Assembly (NCBI GenBank): GCA_030744625.1
Contig: JASLQF010000055.1
Span: forward strand, 1 to 50,352
Direction of reading: 5' to 3'
Length of the DNA stretch: 50,352 nucleotides
Source: Rhodospirillales bacterium
Lineage (GTDB): Bacteria; Pseudomonadota; Alphaproteobacteria; Rhodospirillales; JASLQF01
Positions 26,462 to 36,723 of this stretch are shown here, one piece after another (the stretch's first letter is position 1; each line of letters opens with the position of its first letter). Under the pieces are notes generated by a model. It was given only the letters and a program-made list of their open reading frames with translations. It was not told where the DNA came from and ran no database searches. The translations under genes and the position numbers were made by a program.

Positions 26462-28351
26462 TTGATTTACATCAAATTCTTTGTCTCCCATCCTTCATAT
26501 CGTCTCTCGTTTGCTAATTTTCGGTATTTGGCCGCCGGGTTGATTTTGTGCGCCTTGCCGCTGGCGGTGAGCCTTACCGCAGAGGCAGCCATTCCCGACA
26601 AGTCCGCCAACGACGTGTTTGAACAGACGGTAATTCTGGCCAATCTGGTGAGGAAACTCCGGCATGACGCAAATATAGATGCCCCGTGGCCCAATGTGCC
26701 CCCGCAAAGCGGCAAGGCGCCCCGTCATGTACTGCAAAAATCCCTGGAAATCATAAAGAAGATCAACCGGCTGCGCGTGATCTGGAAGATGGGGGAAGTG
26801 AGCATACCACCCTTTCCGTCGCGAGATATCACCCCCAACGAAGTCTTCGCAATGGTGAAACGGCTGGTCGGCGAAATGAGGCTGCTGGCACCGGGATTGG
26901 CCAACAAACCGGCGATCAAGCCCTTGGGCAAATCGTCCGACGACGTCTACCGGCAGATATGGACCATTTCGCTGGCCATCGATTCGGTGCTCGGCGTTCG
27001 GGGCTTTACCCCCAGCGACGTCTACGCGCAAAGCGTGCGCGTCGTCGAGTTGGTGAAATTTCTGCGCCTGACCCAGAACGTCTCGGAACAGATCGAAAAG
27101 CCGAAACGCCCTTCCAACAGGCACTCCAACCACGCCATTGCCGCCGCCTACCAACTGCTGGGGCGCATCGCCGAGGCGGAACGCAATCTGTGGATGGAGC
27201 CCGCCGGGGTGCCGAAGGTTCCCAACCCGGTGGTGACGCCGACCGAGGTCTACGACGCGCTGCAGATCGTCATTGCCGAGTTGCAGCGTATCAAATACCG
27301 GATCGGGGTGCAGAGGCATATTCGCGAGACCGCTCCCGTCCGGGAAATGACTCCCGACGACGTCATCGTGAACCTCCAATGGGCGACGCTGTTGATGCCG
27401 AGCTTCGCTCTCGACAAGCCCCTCTATCAGCTTGACCCGGCATCGCTCACTCGCAACCCCAGGGATGTTTTCAACGTAACCGAACACATCATCAAGGAAT
27501 TGGAGCGGTTCAAGGCGGCCCGGGGCAACCGCACCAAGCCGCGCATCCCCCCCCACATTCCGGACGTGCAGCCGAAACACGTCTTCCAGAAAGCCTTGGA
27601 CGTCCTGGAAAAATTGAACCTGTTGCGCGTTCGGGTCGGCCTCGGCAAGTTGGTGCAGGTGTCCCAACCGTTGCGCATCGTAACACCGGATGAAGTCTAC
27701 GACCTGTCGGTGCGCCTGGACGCGGAACTGGAAATCGTCTACCGCGAATTAAACGTCTCCGGAACCACCTTCTTCACCGATGAACCCACAATGGATACAC
27801 GTGGCGACCAAATATCGGCTGCCAATCAGTTATCCGTCAATTATTTCAATATGTGGCGAATTTCGTACCTGCTGGATTCGATCCTCGGCTCAATAGGTTT
27901 CTCGCCCACCGACGTTTACCGTAAAGTCCAGAAGATCATCGCCGAGATCCGCCAGATTTCCCGACGGTTGGGCCGCTACCGGGACCGCCCCCTGCCGCCA
28001 TTGGAATCCGGGCAAACGCCGGCGGACGTGATCGGCATCGCCGAGAAAATCCTCGAGCACATCGCCCATATCCGACAGCGGGCCGGGATGTACGGCGAGG
28101 TCTTGTCGCCCCCCCGGCACGGCGGGAAAACCCACCCCAACGACGTCCATAATACACTGTCGGTCTTAATGGCCGAGGTCGTCTCCCTGAAAGCCCACCT
28201 GGGCATCGACGGAATGCCCGAAGCGCCGAACGAGGTCTCCGGAATCAAGACATCGAGTGATGTCCACCGGTTGCTGAAACACGCCAATCACCTGCTTTTC
28301 GATGTGTTGCCCATCGACGTCCACGGCGCCAGCCCGGGATTGGCGCAATGA
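26462..28351 (+). CDS. Exported protein of ~16 helical repeats (DV-repeat), unknown function
   Basis: 629 residues; TTG start supported by AGGGGG nine bases upstream. A signal peptide or anchor covers about residues 16-43 (LAAGLILCALPLAV, cleavage near EAA). The remainder is a tandem array with a period of about 38 residues, each unit starting with a motif like TPxDVY (V of the motif at about 52, 90, 128, 162, 187, 263, 301, 336, 374, 412, 485, 523, 562, 600, plus two degenerate units near 224 and 454), followed by a helix such as VIAELQRIKYRIG. Units from about 51 and from about 335 correspond one to one with an offset of ~284, so the protein arose by internal duplication. No known family recognised. 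It is periplasmic or membrane-anchored by inference. The stop overlaps the kinase start (ATGA). Confidence 0.75.
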   Translation: MIYIKFFVSHPSYRLSFANFRYLAAGLILCALPLAVSLTAEAAIPDKSANDVFEQTVILANLVRKLRHDANIDAPWPNVPPQSGKAPRHVLQKSLEIIKKINRLRVIWKMGEVSIPPFPSRDITPNEVFAMVKRLVGEMRLLAPGLANKPAIKPLGKSSDDVYRQIWTISLAIDSVLGVRGFTPSDVYAQSVRVVELVKFLRLTQNVSEQIEKPKRPSNRHSNHAIAAAYQLLGRIAEAERNLWMEPAGVPKVPNPVVTPTEVYDALQIVIAELQRIKYRIGVQRHIRETAPVREMTPDDVIVNLQWATLLMPSFALDKPLYQLDPASLTRNPRDVFNVTEHIIKELERFKAARGNRTKPRIPPHIPDVQPKHVFQKALDVLEKLNLLRVRVGLGKLVQVSQPLRIVTPDEVYDLSVRLDAELEIVYRELNVSGTTFFTDEPTMDTRGDQISAANQLSVNYFNMWRISYLLDSILGSIGFSPTDVYRKVQKIIAEIRQISRRLGRYRDRPLPPLESGQTPADVIGIAEKILEHIAHIRQRAGMYGEVLSPPRHGGKTHPNDVHNTLSVLMAEVVSLKAHLGIDGMPEAPNEVSGIKTSSDVHRLLKHANHLLFDVLPIDVHGASPGLAQ

Positions 28352-30402
28352 AGCTCACCCTTCCGATAAAGTTCGGTATTGTTTCATTGATCATCACCCT
28401 GACAGGTGTCCTGGGGCTTGCCTTCTTTACGTTCCAAAGTTCCGACGAACTGCTCCAAGAACAATCCCTGTCACGTCTGGCGGACGACGTTTCCCGTGAA
28501 AAGGAGGTGCTAAAGAACAAGCTCAGGATTCTGGTCGAGGACGTGCGGTTCCTGTCGGGAAGCGCGGCGACGAAAGGTATTGTGCGTTCGGTCAGGGGCG
28601 GCGGCTTCGACGTAGATGAAAACATGACCCTGAATCTGTGGCGCAGCCGCCTGGAAACATTGCTTGCAACCGTCCTTGCTCAACGCACCTCATACAGTCA
28701 GATACGCTTTATCGGCAAACACGACAGGGGTCGGGAAATCGTCCGGGTGGAGCGTTACGAAAATAAGATAGAAACGGTGACGAAGGATGCTTTGCAGGAA
28801 AAAGGGAACCGTGACTATTTCAAGGAAACCATCCTCCTGAAGCCCAAGGGCATCTATTTTTCCGACATCACCCTTAACCGGGAAAAAGGAAAGATCGCGT
28901 ACCCGCCCGAACCGGTACTCCGCGTCGGGGTCCCCATATATGACGCCACGAAAACCGTTTTCGGGATCGTTGTCATAAACGTTAATTTCGATCTGTTCGC
29001 ATCCTCGCTCTACGATGCGCCCAAGCATATTTTCTACTTCATGGCCAACCAGCGGGGGGACTATTTGATTCATCCCGAACGCGACAAGCGATTGGCCTTC
29101 GAACGCAATAAACAGATACGCTATTTCGATGATTTTCCCGACCTGAATGCGCTTGCGAAAAAACCCGACACCGCAAAGGGACGTTACCTGAATAGCAAAA
29201 TCTACCCCGACCTGGACGCGGGCATTGTCCTGGACCGCTTGTATTTCGATGAATGGGGCATTCCGGACCGCTTCTTCGTCATGGGCGCCTCCGCCCGGCT
29301 GACGGTGTTTCAGAAACAGTCACGGATACTGAGAAACAAGATCATAGGCCTTGTCGGGGTGACCGCGCTTATTATGACCCTGTTTACGGTTCTCTTCGCG
29401 AGGCATATCACCCGTCCGATCCGCCAACTCACCAACATCGCGGATCGGATTGCCGGCGGTGAGTATGTGGACGTTCCGGTACATAGCGGCGATGAAATCG
29501 GCCAGCTTTCTACATCCCTCGGAACCATGGTGTCTAATTTGCAATCATCCCGCGATGACCTGTTGAGGCTCACCGGTTCCTTGGAGGACAAGGTCAAGGA
29601 ACAGACGGGGGAATTGCTCGAAGCCAACAAGGAAATCAGGGATTTTGCCTATATCGTCTCCCATGACATTCGCTCTCCCTTGGTCAGCATCCAAGGCTTC
29701 GCCGGTGTAATAAGAGAAGATATGGAAAGCCTTCGCTCGGTTGTTAAGAAGGCCCACGACATCGACGATAATGACGTAAGCAAGATCAACGAAATACTTG
29801 ATGAAAGCGCCCCAGAGGCCATCGGTTTCATTGAGTCCTCGGCAGGAAAGATAGAGCGGCTGATCAGCGCCATTCTGGAACTTTCCCGGATGGGGCGGCG
29901 CGAATTCAAGTTCGGGGTCATCGATGCTCGTAAGACGGTATTGGGCTGTGTCGACGCCATTGCCACGATGATTGATAAAAACGAAACAGAGATACTGATC
30001 AGCGACCTGCCATTGGTCTACGCCGACGCCCTTGCCTTGGAGCAAATCTTCGGCAACCTGATAGACAATGCCGTGAAATTCATCCCCTCAGGCCGCAAGG
30101 GCGAAATCGAGATCTGGGCAGAGGGCGAGGAAAACACGACCGTTTTTCATGTCAAAGATAACGGGTCCGGCATCGCCAGCGGCGACATCCCGGTCATCTT
30201 CGATCTTTTCAAGCGGGTCGGAGAACAGGATACGGAAGGCGAGGGAATGGGGCTTTCTTACGTTCAGGCCCTTGTCCGCCGCCTTGACGGACGCATCTGG
30301 TGCGAGTCGGAACTGGGTAAGGGAACGACATTCAGTTTCAGCATTCCCGACCGTATCGCCCACGCCGGTGAACCGAAACATAAGAAGGAAAGCAACACAT
30401 GA
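28348..30402 (+). CDS. Cache-HAMP sensor histidine kinase
   Basis: 684 residues. TM1 at about 8-27; a periplasmic double-Cache-like domain at about 35-325 (RVGVPIYDATKTVFGIVVINV is typical); TM2 at about 332-350; HAMP at about 352-402; a coiled coil; HisKA with H439 in YIVSHDIRSPL; HATPase with NLIDNAVKF, DNGSGI and GEGMGLSYV. The dimerisation helices hold an insertion of about 35 acidic residues (EDMESLRS to ESAPEA), a form seen in kinases that work with Rcp1-like regulators. Start and stop both overlap the neighbouring genes as ATGA, so repeat protein, kinase and regulator are made together. The ligand may be presented by the repeat protein; that is inference. Confidence 0.9.
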   Translation: MKLTLPIKFGIVSLIITLTGVLGLAFFTFQSSDELLQEQSLSRLADDVSREKEVLKNKLRILVEDVRFLSGSAATKGIVRSVRGGGFDVDENMTLNLWRSRLETLLATVLAQRTSYSQIRFIGKHDRGREIVRVERYENKIETVTKDALQEKGNRDYFKETILLKPKGIYFSDITLNREKGKIAYPPEPVLRVGVPIYDATKTVFGIVVINVNFDLFASSLYDAPKHIFYFMANQRGDYLIHPERDKRLAFERNKQIRYFDDFPDLNALAKKPDTAKGRYLNSKIYPDLDAGIVLDRLYFDEWGIPDRFFVMGASARLTVFQKQSRILRNKIIGLVGVTALIMTLFTVLFARHITRPIRQLTNIADRIAGGEYVDVPVHSGDEIGQLSTSLGTMVSNLQSSRDDLLRLTGSLEDKVKEQTGELLEANKEIRDFAYIVSHDIRSPLVSIQGFAGVIREDMESLRSVVKKAHDIDDNDVSKINEILDESAPEAIGFIESSAGKIERLISAILELSRMGRREFKFGVIDARKTVLGCVDAIATMIDKNETEILISDLPLVYADALALEQIFGNLIDNAVKFIPSGRKGEIEIWAEGEENTTVFHVKDNGSGIASGDIPVIFDLFKRVGEQDTEGEGMGLSYVQALVRRLDGRIWCESELGKGTTFSFSIPDRIAHAGEPKHKKESNT

Positions 30403-30836
30403 ATGCCGTGACCATACTTATCGTCGAAGACGAACCGGCCCACGCCGCGTTAATCGAGCGCAACCTGAAACGTTCCGGTGTTGTCAACGATATTGTCAAG
30501 TTTGAGAATGGCAAGCTGGCGACGGACTATATTTTCAGCAAGGGCGATTATACGGATATTACACACGACTATTCCCTGCTCATCCTTCTCGATATCAACA
30601 TGCCGGTGAAGGGCGGCGTGGACGTGCTCGAAGAGCTCAAGCGAAACGATAAAACGAAGGAAATCCCCGTGATCATGTTGACGACCACCGACGATCAGAC
30701 GGAGATCGACACTTGTTATGAACTCGGGTGCAACGCCTATGTGGTCAAGCCTGTCGAGCACGCAAAATTCTCCGAGGCCATCAAGAATATCGGTCTGTTC
30801 GTCAATATTCTGGCCGTCCCCACCAACGGAGTCTGA
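30399..30836 (+). CDS. Single-domain response regulator, Rcp1-like
   Basis: 145 residues, a lone receiver domain. Acidic pocket E10-D11, phospho-acceptor D65 in LLDINMP, T95-region MLTTTDD, and the conserved KP (VVKPVEH). The longer loop between helix 2 and strand 3 (FSKGDYTDITHDYS) is typical of Rcp1/CheY-like partners of kinases with the insertion seen in the preceding gene. No DNA-binding or enzymatic output. ATGA overlap with the kinase, and six bases to the next gene. Confidence 0.9.
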   Translation: MNAVTILIVEDEPAHAALIERNLKRSGVVNDIVKFENGKLATDYIFSKGDYTDITHDYSLLILLDINMPVKGGVDVLEELKRNDKTKEIPVIMLTTTDDQTEIDTCYELGCNAYVVKPVEHAKFSEAIKNIGLFVNILAVPTNGV

Positions 30837-30842
30837 TCCGCC

Positions 30843-32060
30843 ATGTCCCAGCAAAAGGTCCTTTGCATAGAGGACGACAAGGCGCTTGCCCGCCTAGTTC
30901 AGATACGTCTGGAAAAACACGGCTACGCGGTTGACACCGCCACCAACGGCAAGGATGGATTGGCGATGGTCGAAAGTGCGGCTTACGAAGCAGTTACCGT
31001 CGATTACAAAATGCCCGGAATGGACGGCCTTGAAGTCTTGCGCGCTCTGGTAAAGATGGAACCGACGCCCCCCTGCATCATGGTGTCCGGCGCCGGTGAT
31101 CTGAACGTGGCTTTGGAAGCGATCCATCTAGGGGCCGCCGACTACATGATCAAGGAAACCGGGACGGTTTTTTTCGATCTGCTGGCAAACACCATCGAAA
31201 CCATCCTTGAACGTAAACGCCTGATCCAGGCGAAGGCGGAAGCCGAGGAGGCGCTCCAGAAGGCCAATGATGAGCTGGAAATACGGGTTGAGGAACGAAC
31301 GAGGGAATTAACGGAAGAAGTGGCCGAACGCAAACGGGCCGAGAAGAAGGCGGAGACCGCGAATCGTGCCAAATCGGCATTTCTGTCCTCAATGAGTCAT
31401 GAACTGATGACACCGCTGAATGCCATTCTCGGCTTCGGCCAGCTTCTGGAGTCTAATTCCAAGGAACAGTTAAGCGAAAGTCAGGTGGAATGGATCGACA
31501 AGATTCTCAACGGAGGTCAAGAACTTTACGACCTGATAAGAAAGATTCTGTCGTTTTCCGAAATTACGGATGGTGAGGCAGACTTTGTGCCCCGTGATGT
31601 GGATGCCATGGGGATGGTGGGGGACGGCCTAGTGGCAACGAGGACCGATGCCGACAATCAAGGGATAAAACTGATCCTTGATATTCCCGATGGTGAGCTG
31701 CCGAAAATCCGGATTGACCCGATACGCGGCAATGAAATTCTTCTGATTTTCCTGTCCAACGCGGTTCTCTACAACCAGCCCGGCGGAGAGATCAGGGTCG
31801 GCGTCTCCCTCGAGAATGAAGATTGGATACGTATCTCCGTATCGGACACGGGCCAAGGTATCCCCAACGAAAAACACGACAAGGTGTTCCTGCCGTTTCA
31901 GCGCCTTGGTGAGAGTAATACCGCGATCAGCGGGGCCGGCATCGGATTGGCCATCGCCAAGGGGCTGACGGAACTCATGAACGGGTGTGTCGGCTTTGAA
32001 AGCGAAGAGGGAAAAGGAAGCACGTTCTGGATGGAATTCCCCGCCGTTCATATGGAGTAG
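30843..32060 (+). CDS. REC-histidine kinase (receiver first)
   Basis: 405 residues, cytoplasmic. N-terminal receiver at about 5-120 with D11-D12 and D54 (VDYKMPG), then a coiled coil (about 125-175, EEALQKANDELEIRVEERTRELTEE), HisKA with H186 in SMSHELMTPLNAILGFGQLL, and HATPase (SNAVLYN, DTGQGIP, GAGIGLAI). In the H-box the usual HELRTPL Arg is Met. The receiver would let it be controlled by the upstream kinase; its own phosphotransfer target is not in the window. Last gene of the four-gene operon; a weak GCGAA/TTCGC hairpin and the second palindromic repeat follow. Confidence 0.88.
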   Translation: MSQQKVLCIEDDKALARLVQIRLEKHGYAVDTATNGKDGLAMVESAAYEAVTVDYKMPGMDGLEVLRALVKMEPTPPCIMVSGAGDLNVALEAIHLGAADYMIKETGTVFFDLLANTIETILERKRLIQAKAEAEEALQKANDELEIRVEERTRELTEEVAERKRAEKKAETANRAKSAFLSSMSHELMTPLNAILGFGQLLESNSKEQLSESQVEWIDKILNGGQELYDLIRKILSFSEITDGEADFVPRDVDAMGMVGDGLVATRTDADNQGIKLILDIPDGELPKIRIDPIRGNEILLIFLSNAVLYNQPGGEIRVGVSLENEDWIRISVSDTGQGIPNEKHDKVFLPFQRLGESNTAISGAGIGLAIAKGLTELMNGCVGFESEEGKGSTFWMEFPAVHME

Positions 32061-32088
32061 TTTACGAGGGGGCGAATCACCCTTCGCG

Positions 32089-32127
32089 ACGATGTCCGCT
32101 AAGGACCGAAAGCACCGACCAGCGGAT
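32089..32127. repeat. Palindromic repeat, copy 2
   Basis: ACGATGTCCGCTA (32089-32101) repeats 24777-24789 exactly. GTCCGCT (32094-32100) pairs with AGCGGAT (32121-32127), the same stem with one G-T pair and a longer loop. It sits in the spacer between the signalling operon and the end of purN. Confidence 0.45.
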
Positions 32128-32169
32128 ACCCCCCGGAGCCGGCGCCCACGCTTTTTGTGAATACTCCGA

Positions 32170-32810
32170 CTACACCGGCGCCGGGTTGATCAGGACGCCT
32201 TCGGGCGCCGCCGCGCCCGTGATGAGGACGCGCTCTTCCACCACCCTTACCCGGCCCTCGGCGATGAGGCGCAGCGCCAGGGGATAGATGCGGTGTTCCT
32301 CGGCCAGCACGCGGGCGGCCAGGGTCGGGGCGTCGTCGCCGGCGCGCACCGGCACCGCGGCCTGCACGATGATCGGCCCCTCGTCCATGGCGGGGCGCAG
32401 GAAATGGACCGTGCAGCCGGAGAAGCGGACCCCCGCCTCGACGACGCGCTCGTGCACGTCGAGCCCCTTGAAGGCGGGGAGCAGGGAGGGGTGGACATTG
32501 ACCAGCCGGTCGTGCCAGCGCCCGACGAAGCCGTCGGTCACCAGGCGCATGAAGCCGGCCAGGCAGACGAGCTCCACCGCCGCCGCCGACAGCACGTCGT
32601 TGAGGGCGTCCTCGAAGGTCTCGCGGCCCTCGAAGTCGCGGTGATCGACGACATTGGTGGGGATTGCCGCCTTCGCGGCGCGCTCCAGCCCGGCGGCGCC
32701 AGGCTCGTTGGAAATGACGGTCACGATCTCGGCCGGATAGTCGTCCGCCGAGGCGGCGTCGATCAGGGCCTGCAGGTTGGAGCCCCTTCCCGAGATCAAT
32801 ACGCCGACCT

Positions 32811-32823
<13 letters not shown>
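32170..32823 (-). CDS. purN: Phosphoribosylglycinamide formyltransferase
   Basis: 217 residues from the GTG at 32823, which overlaps the end of purM by 13 bases. The sequence begins [21 protein letters not shown], the GAR transformylase signature. The catalytic region reads [37 protein letters not shown] and [19 protein letters not shown], with the Asn-His-Asp triad in place. It transfers a formyl group from 10-formyl-tetrahydrofolate to GAR in purine synthesis. A C-terminal extension (about 20 residues, [17 protein letters not shown]) is slightly longer than in the E. coli enzyme. Operon with purM. Confidence 0.95.
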
Positions 32824-33904
<1,081 letters not shown>

Positions 33905-33911
<7 letters not shown>

Positions 33912-33934
33912 TCTTTGCGAGGCTTGAAGATACT
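33905..33934 (+). promoter_or_regulatory. Possible promoter of the DUF2066-to-hdaA operon
   Basis: TTGGCA (33905-33910) and GATACT (33929-33934) are 18 bases apart, 20 bases before the DUF2066 start. The signal lies in the short region between purM and this gene. If real, it argues that purM does not start as far upstream as 33938. Confidence 0.3.
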
Positions 33935-33953
33935 TCATCGGGAACGGTTTGCA

Positions 33954-35099
33954 ATGACCGATCGCGGACATTTGGCCGACAGGCGCGGATCACTGGCATG
34001 TGTCGCCGTGCTCCTTGCGCTCTGGTTCGCGGCGCCCGCCCACGGGCAATCGGGGGGGCAAGCGAAGGACGCCTTCGAGGTGCGCAACGTCGTCGTCGAC
34101 GTTACCGCTGAGACGGCGGCGGCGGCCCGCGAGAAGGCCCTGGCCGATGGCCAGGTCGCGGCCTACGGGTCACTCCTGGAGCGCCTGACCCTACGCGCCG
34201 ACCGCGGCCGCCTACCCGATCTGGCGCGGGTCGAAATCGCCGCCCTGGTGAAGGATTTCGAGGTCGCCAAGGAAAAGACCTCGGCGGTGCGCTATATCGC
34301 CTGGCTGAACGTCCGCTTCAAGGCCGAGAAAGTGCGCCGCCTGCTCATCGATTACGATCTGCCGTTCGCGGAGACGCCGAGCAAGCCGGTCCTCGTGCTG
34401 CCGGTCCTTCAGGCGGCGGGCGCCAAGCTGCTTTTCGACGACCCCAATCCGTGGCGCGACGCCTGGGTGGCGCGGCCGCCCACCGACGGCCTGGTGCCCT
34501 TGGTGCTGCCCATCGGCGACCTCAAGGACATGCTCGCCATCGGGGCGGAACAGGCGCTGAGCGGAGACGTGCAGCGGCTCGCCGCCGTCGCGGCGCGCTA
34601 CGATGCCCGCGACTCGCTGGTCGCCCATGGATCCCTGCGCGTCAGCGAGCGCCGCGGCCTTCCGGAACTCGAGGTGTTCGCCACCCGCTACGGCACCGTG
34701 CAGCAGGAGCAAACCACCGTCAGCACCTATTCCGCCGGCCCCGGGGAGAGCATGGACGCCTTGCTGCTACGGGCCGCCGCCGACGTCACCCGGCGTGTCG
34801 AAGACAACTGGAAGCGGGATAATCTTCTGCAGTTCGGACAGTCCTCGGTATTGGTGGTGACGGTGCCCATCGCCGGTCTCGGCGCCTGGCTCGACGTGCG
34901 CGGGCGGCTTATCAATGTTGCCGTCATCAACCGCGTCGACCTGGTCCTGCTGTCGCGCGCCGAGGTGCGGGTCAACCTTCACTACATGGGCGAACTCGAA
35001 CAACTCTCGCTGGCCCTGGCGCAGGCCGATCTCATCATCGACGAGGACGAGGAGGACTGGGTTCTGAGGCGCGCCGGTGGTGTGGGAACGGGCCGTTGA
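33954..35099 (+). CDS. DUF2066 family exported protein
   Basis: 381 residues from the ATG at 33954. A signal peptide ([19 protein letters not shown], about residues 12-31) is followed by the DUF2066 pattern: [63 protein letters not shown]. The family is periplasmic, of unknown biochemical role, and in many proteobacteria sits beside the same genes as here. It heads an operon in which each following gene starts within the previous stop codon. In-frame sequence upstream to 33897 is not family-like. Confidence 0.82.
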   Translation: MTDRGHLADRRGSLACVAVLLALWFAAPAHGQSGGQAKDAFEVRNVVVDVTAETAAAAREKALADGQVAAYGSLLERLTLRADRGRLPDLARVEIAALVKDFEVAKEKTSAVRYIAWLNVRFKAEKVRRLLIDYDLPFAETPSKPVLVLPVLQAAGAKLLFDDPNPWRDAWVARPPTDGLVPLVLPIGDLKDMLAIGAEQALSGDVQRLAAVAARYDARDSLVAHGSLRVSERRGLPELEVFATRYGTVQQEQTTVSTYSAGPGESMDALLLRAAADVTRRVEDNWKRDNLLQFGQSSVLVVTVPIAGLGAWLDVRGRLINVAVINRVDLVLLSRAEVRVNLHYMGELEQLSLALAQADLIIDEDEEDWVLRRAGGVGTGR

Positions 35100-35647
35100 G
35101 CCTGCCCAATATCATCACCATCGGACGGCTCTTGGCGGTGCCGGTTGCCGTGGGGCTGATCCTCAACGGGTACTTCCTGTGGGCCTTCTGGGTATTCGTA
35201 GCGGCCGGCGTCAGCGACGCGGTCGATGGCTTCATCGCCAAGAAATTCGACGCCGAAACCGAACTCGGCCGCTTCCTCGATCCGCTGGTCGACAAGGTGT
35301 TGCTGGTCAGCGTGTATGTTTCCCTGGGGCAAGCAGGACATCTGCCCACGTGGCTGGTGATCGGAGTCGTTTTCCGCGATCTCCTGATCGTCGGCGGCGC
35401 CATCCTGTTTCAGACCTTGACCGGGAGCCTGACCATGAACCCCATCATGATCAGCAAGATCAACACCGCCGCCCAGATCGTTCTCACCGCCATGGTGCTG
35501 GGCCTGCTCGGCTTCGAGGCCGACGGCGACTGGATGAACCTGATCGTGGGAATGGTCTATTTTGTCGCCGCGACGACTTTTCTGTCGGGCGCCGTGTACG
35601 TGGTAAGTTGGTCGCGCCGCGCCGCCGCCATGGAGGAAAGGGAGTGA
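35096..35647 (+). CDS. CDP-alcohol phosphatidyltransferase family protein
   Basis: 183 residues, with TTG start in a TTGA overlap with the DUF2066 stop. About five or six membrane segments. The CDP-alcohol signature is present as SDAVDGFIAKKFDAETELGRFLDPLVDK, i.e. D-x2-DG-x2-A-x-(8)-G-x3-D-x3-D with Lys in place of the usual Arg after Ala. It joins an alcohol (glycerol-3-phosphate, cardiolipin-type phosphatidylglycerol, or inositol) to CDP-diacylglycerol in the inner membrane. It is a PgsA-like or minor phospholipid enzyme; the context does not decide. Confidence 0.85.
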   Translation: MSLPNIITIGRLLAVPVAVGLILNGYFLWAFWVFVAAGVSDAVDGFIAKKFDAETELGRFLDPLVDKVLLVSVYVSLGQAGHLPTWLVIGVVFRDLLIVGGAILFQTLTGSLTMNPIMISKINTAAQIVLTAMVLGLLGFEADGDWMNLIVGMVYFVAATTFLSGAVYVVSWSRRAAAMEERE

Positions 35648-36723
35648 GCAGGGAACGACACCTCGTCATTTGGCTCGCCGTCCTTACCGTCTTCTGCGTC
35701 CTCGTATACCTGCTGAAGAGCATGCTGCTGCCGTTCGTCGCCGGCATGGGGGTGGCCTACTTTCTGGACCCGGTGGCCGACCGCCTGGAGAAGTGGGGCC
35801 TCTCGCGGACCCTGGCGACCAGCCTCATCACGGCGGTCTTCTTCGCGGCGGTGATCGTCCTGCTGGTACTTCTCGTGCCGCTGCTGGAAGGCCAGGTGGT
35901 CGCCTTCATCGGCCGGTTGCCGGGCTACGCGGCGGCGCTTCGGGAGTACGCGGGGCCGCTGCTCGAACGCCTCCGGACGATCGTGCCGGCGGGCGAAATG
36001 GATAGCCTTGGCGACGCCGCCAGCACCTATGCCGGTCAGGCGATCAAGTGGATCGGAACAATCCTGGCAAGTGTATGGAGCGGCGGCGTGGCGCTCTTCC
36101 AGCTCATATCATTGGTCGTCATCACGCCGCTGGTCTCCTTTTACCTGCTCCGTGACTGGGACCGCATCGTCGAGCGAATCGATGTCTACCTGCCACGCGA
36201 GTCGGCCCCGACGATCCACGACCAGCTCAGCAAGATCGACCGCACCCTTGCCGGATTCATACGCGGGCAGGCGACCGTGTGCCTGATCCTGGGTGTCTTC
36301 TACGCCGTCGGGCTGAGCCTGCTGGGGCTGGAGTTCGGCCTCTTGATCGGTCTCGGCACCGGGCTGATCTCCTTCATTCCCTATTTCGGGATGATGGTGG
36401 GGTTGGCCGTCGGGATCGGCGTCGCCCTGGCCCAATTTTCGGACTTGGGGTCCGTCGCGCTGGTCGCCGCCGTCTTCGCCGTGGGTCAGGTGGCGGAGGG
36501 AAACTTCCTGACGCCGAAGCTGGTCGGCGACCGCGTCGGGCTCCATCCGGTATGGGTGATCTTCGCCCTGCTCGCCGGGGGCACGCTGTTCGGCTTCACC
36601 GGCATATTGCTTGCCGTGCCGGCGGCCGCGGTCATCGGCGTCCTCGTCCGCTTCGTCCTCGAGAGCTACCGCGACAGCCGGCTCTATGAGGGTCTCGGCG
36701 ACGACGCGGGTGATAGGCGTTGA
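35644..36723 (+). CDS. AI-2E family transporter (PerM/YdiK-like)
   Basis: 359 residues from the GTG at 35644 (GTGA overlap; GGAGGAAAGG upstream). The longer open frame further up is out of phase with the real upstream gene. About eight membrane segments: LAVLTVFCVLVYLLKSMLLPFVAGMGVAYFLDPVADRLE at the N-terminus, and the typical DRTLAGFIRGQATVCLILGVFY, GLISFIPYFGMMVGL, EGNFLTPKLVGDRVGLHPVWVIFALLAGG at the C-terminus. Members export small molecules or exchange ions; the name from autoinducer-2 is historical. Third gene of the operon. Confidence 0.88.
   Translation: MSRERHLVIWLAVLTVFCVLVYLLKSMLLPFVAGMGVAYFLDPVADRLEKWGLSRTLATSLITAVFFAAVIVLLVLLVPLLEGQVVAFIGRLPGYAAALREYAGPLLERLRTIVPAGEMDSLGDAASTYAGQAIKWIGTILASVWSGGVALFQLISLVVITPLVSFYLLRDWDRIVERIDVYLPRESAPTIHDQLSKIDRTLAGFIRGQATVCLILGVFYAVGLSLLGLEFGLLIGLGTGLISFIPYFGMMVGLAVGIGVALAQFSDLGSVALVAAVFAVGQVAEGNFLTPKLVGDRVGLHPVWVIFALLAGGTLFGFTGILLAVPAAAVIGVLVRFVLESYRDSRLYEGLGDDAGDRR

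Noticed and set aside
35077..35643. Upstream extension of the AI-2E family gene frame to 35077
   Set aside because: The region is occupied by the CDP-alcohol phosphatidyltransferase in another frame; the real start is the GTG at 35644.
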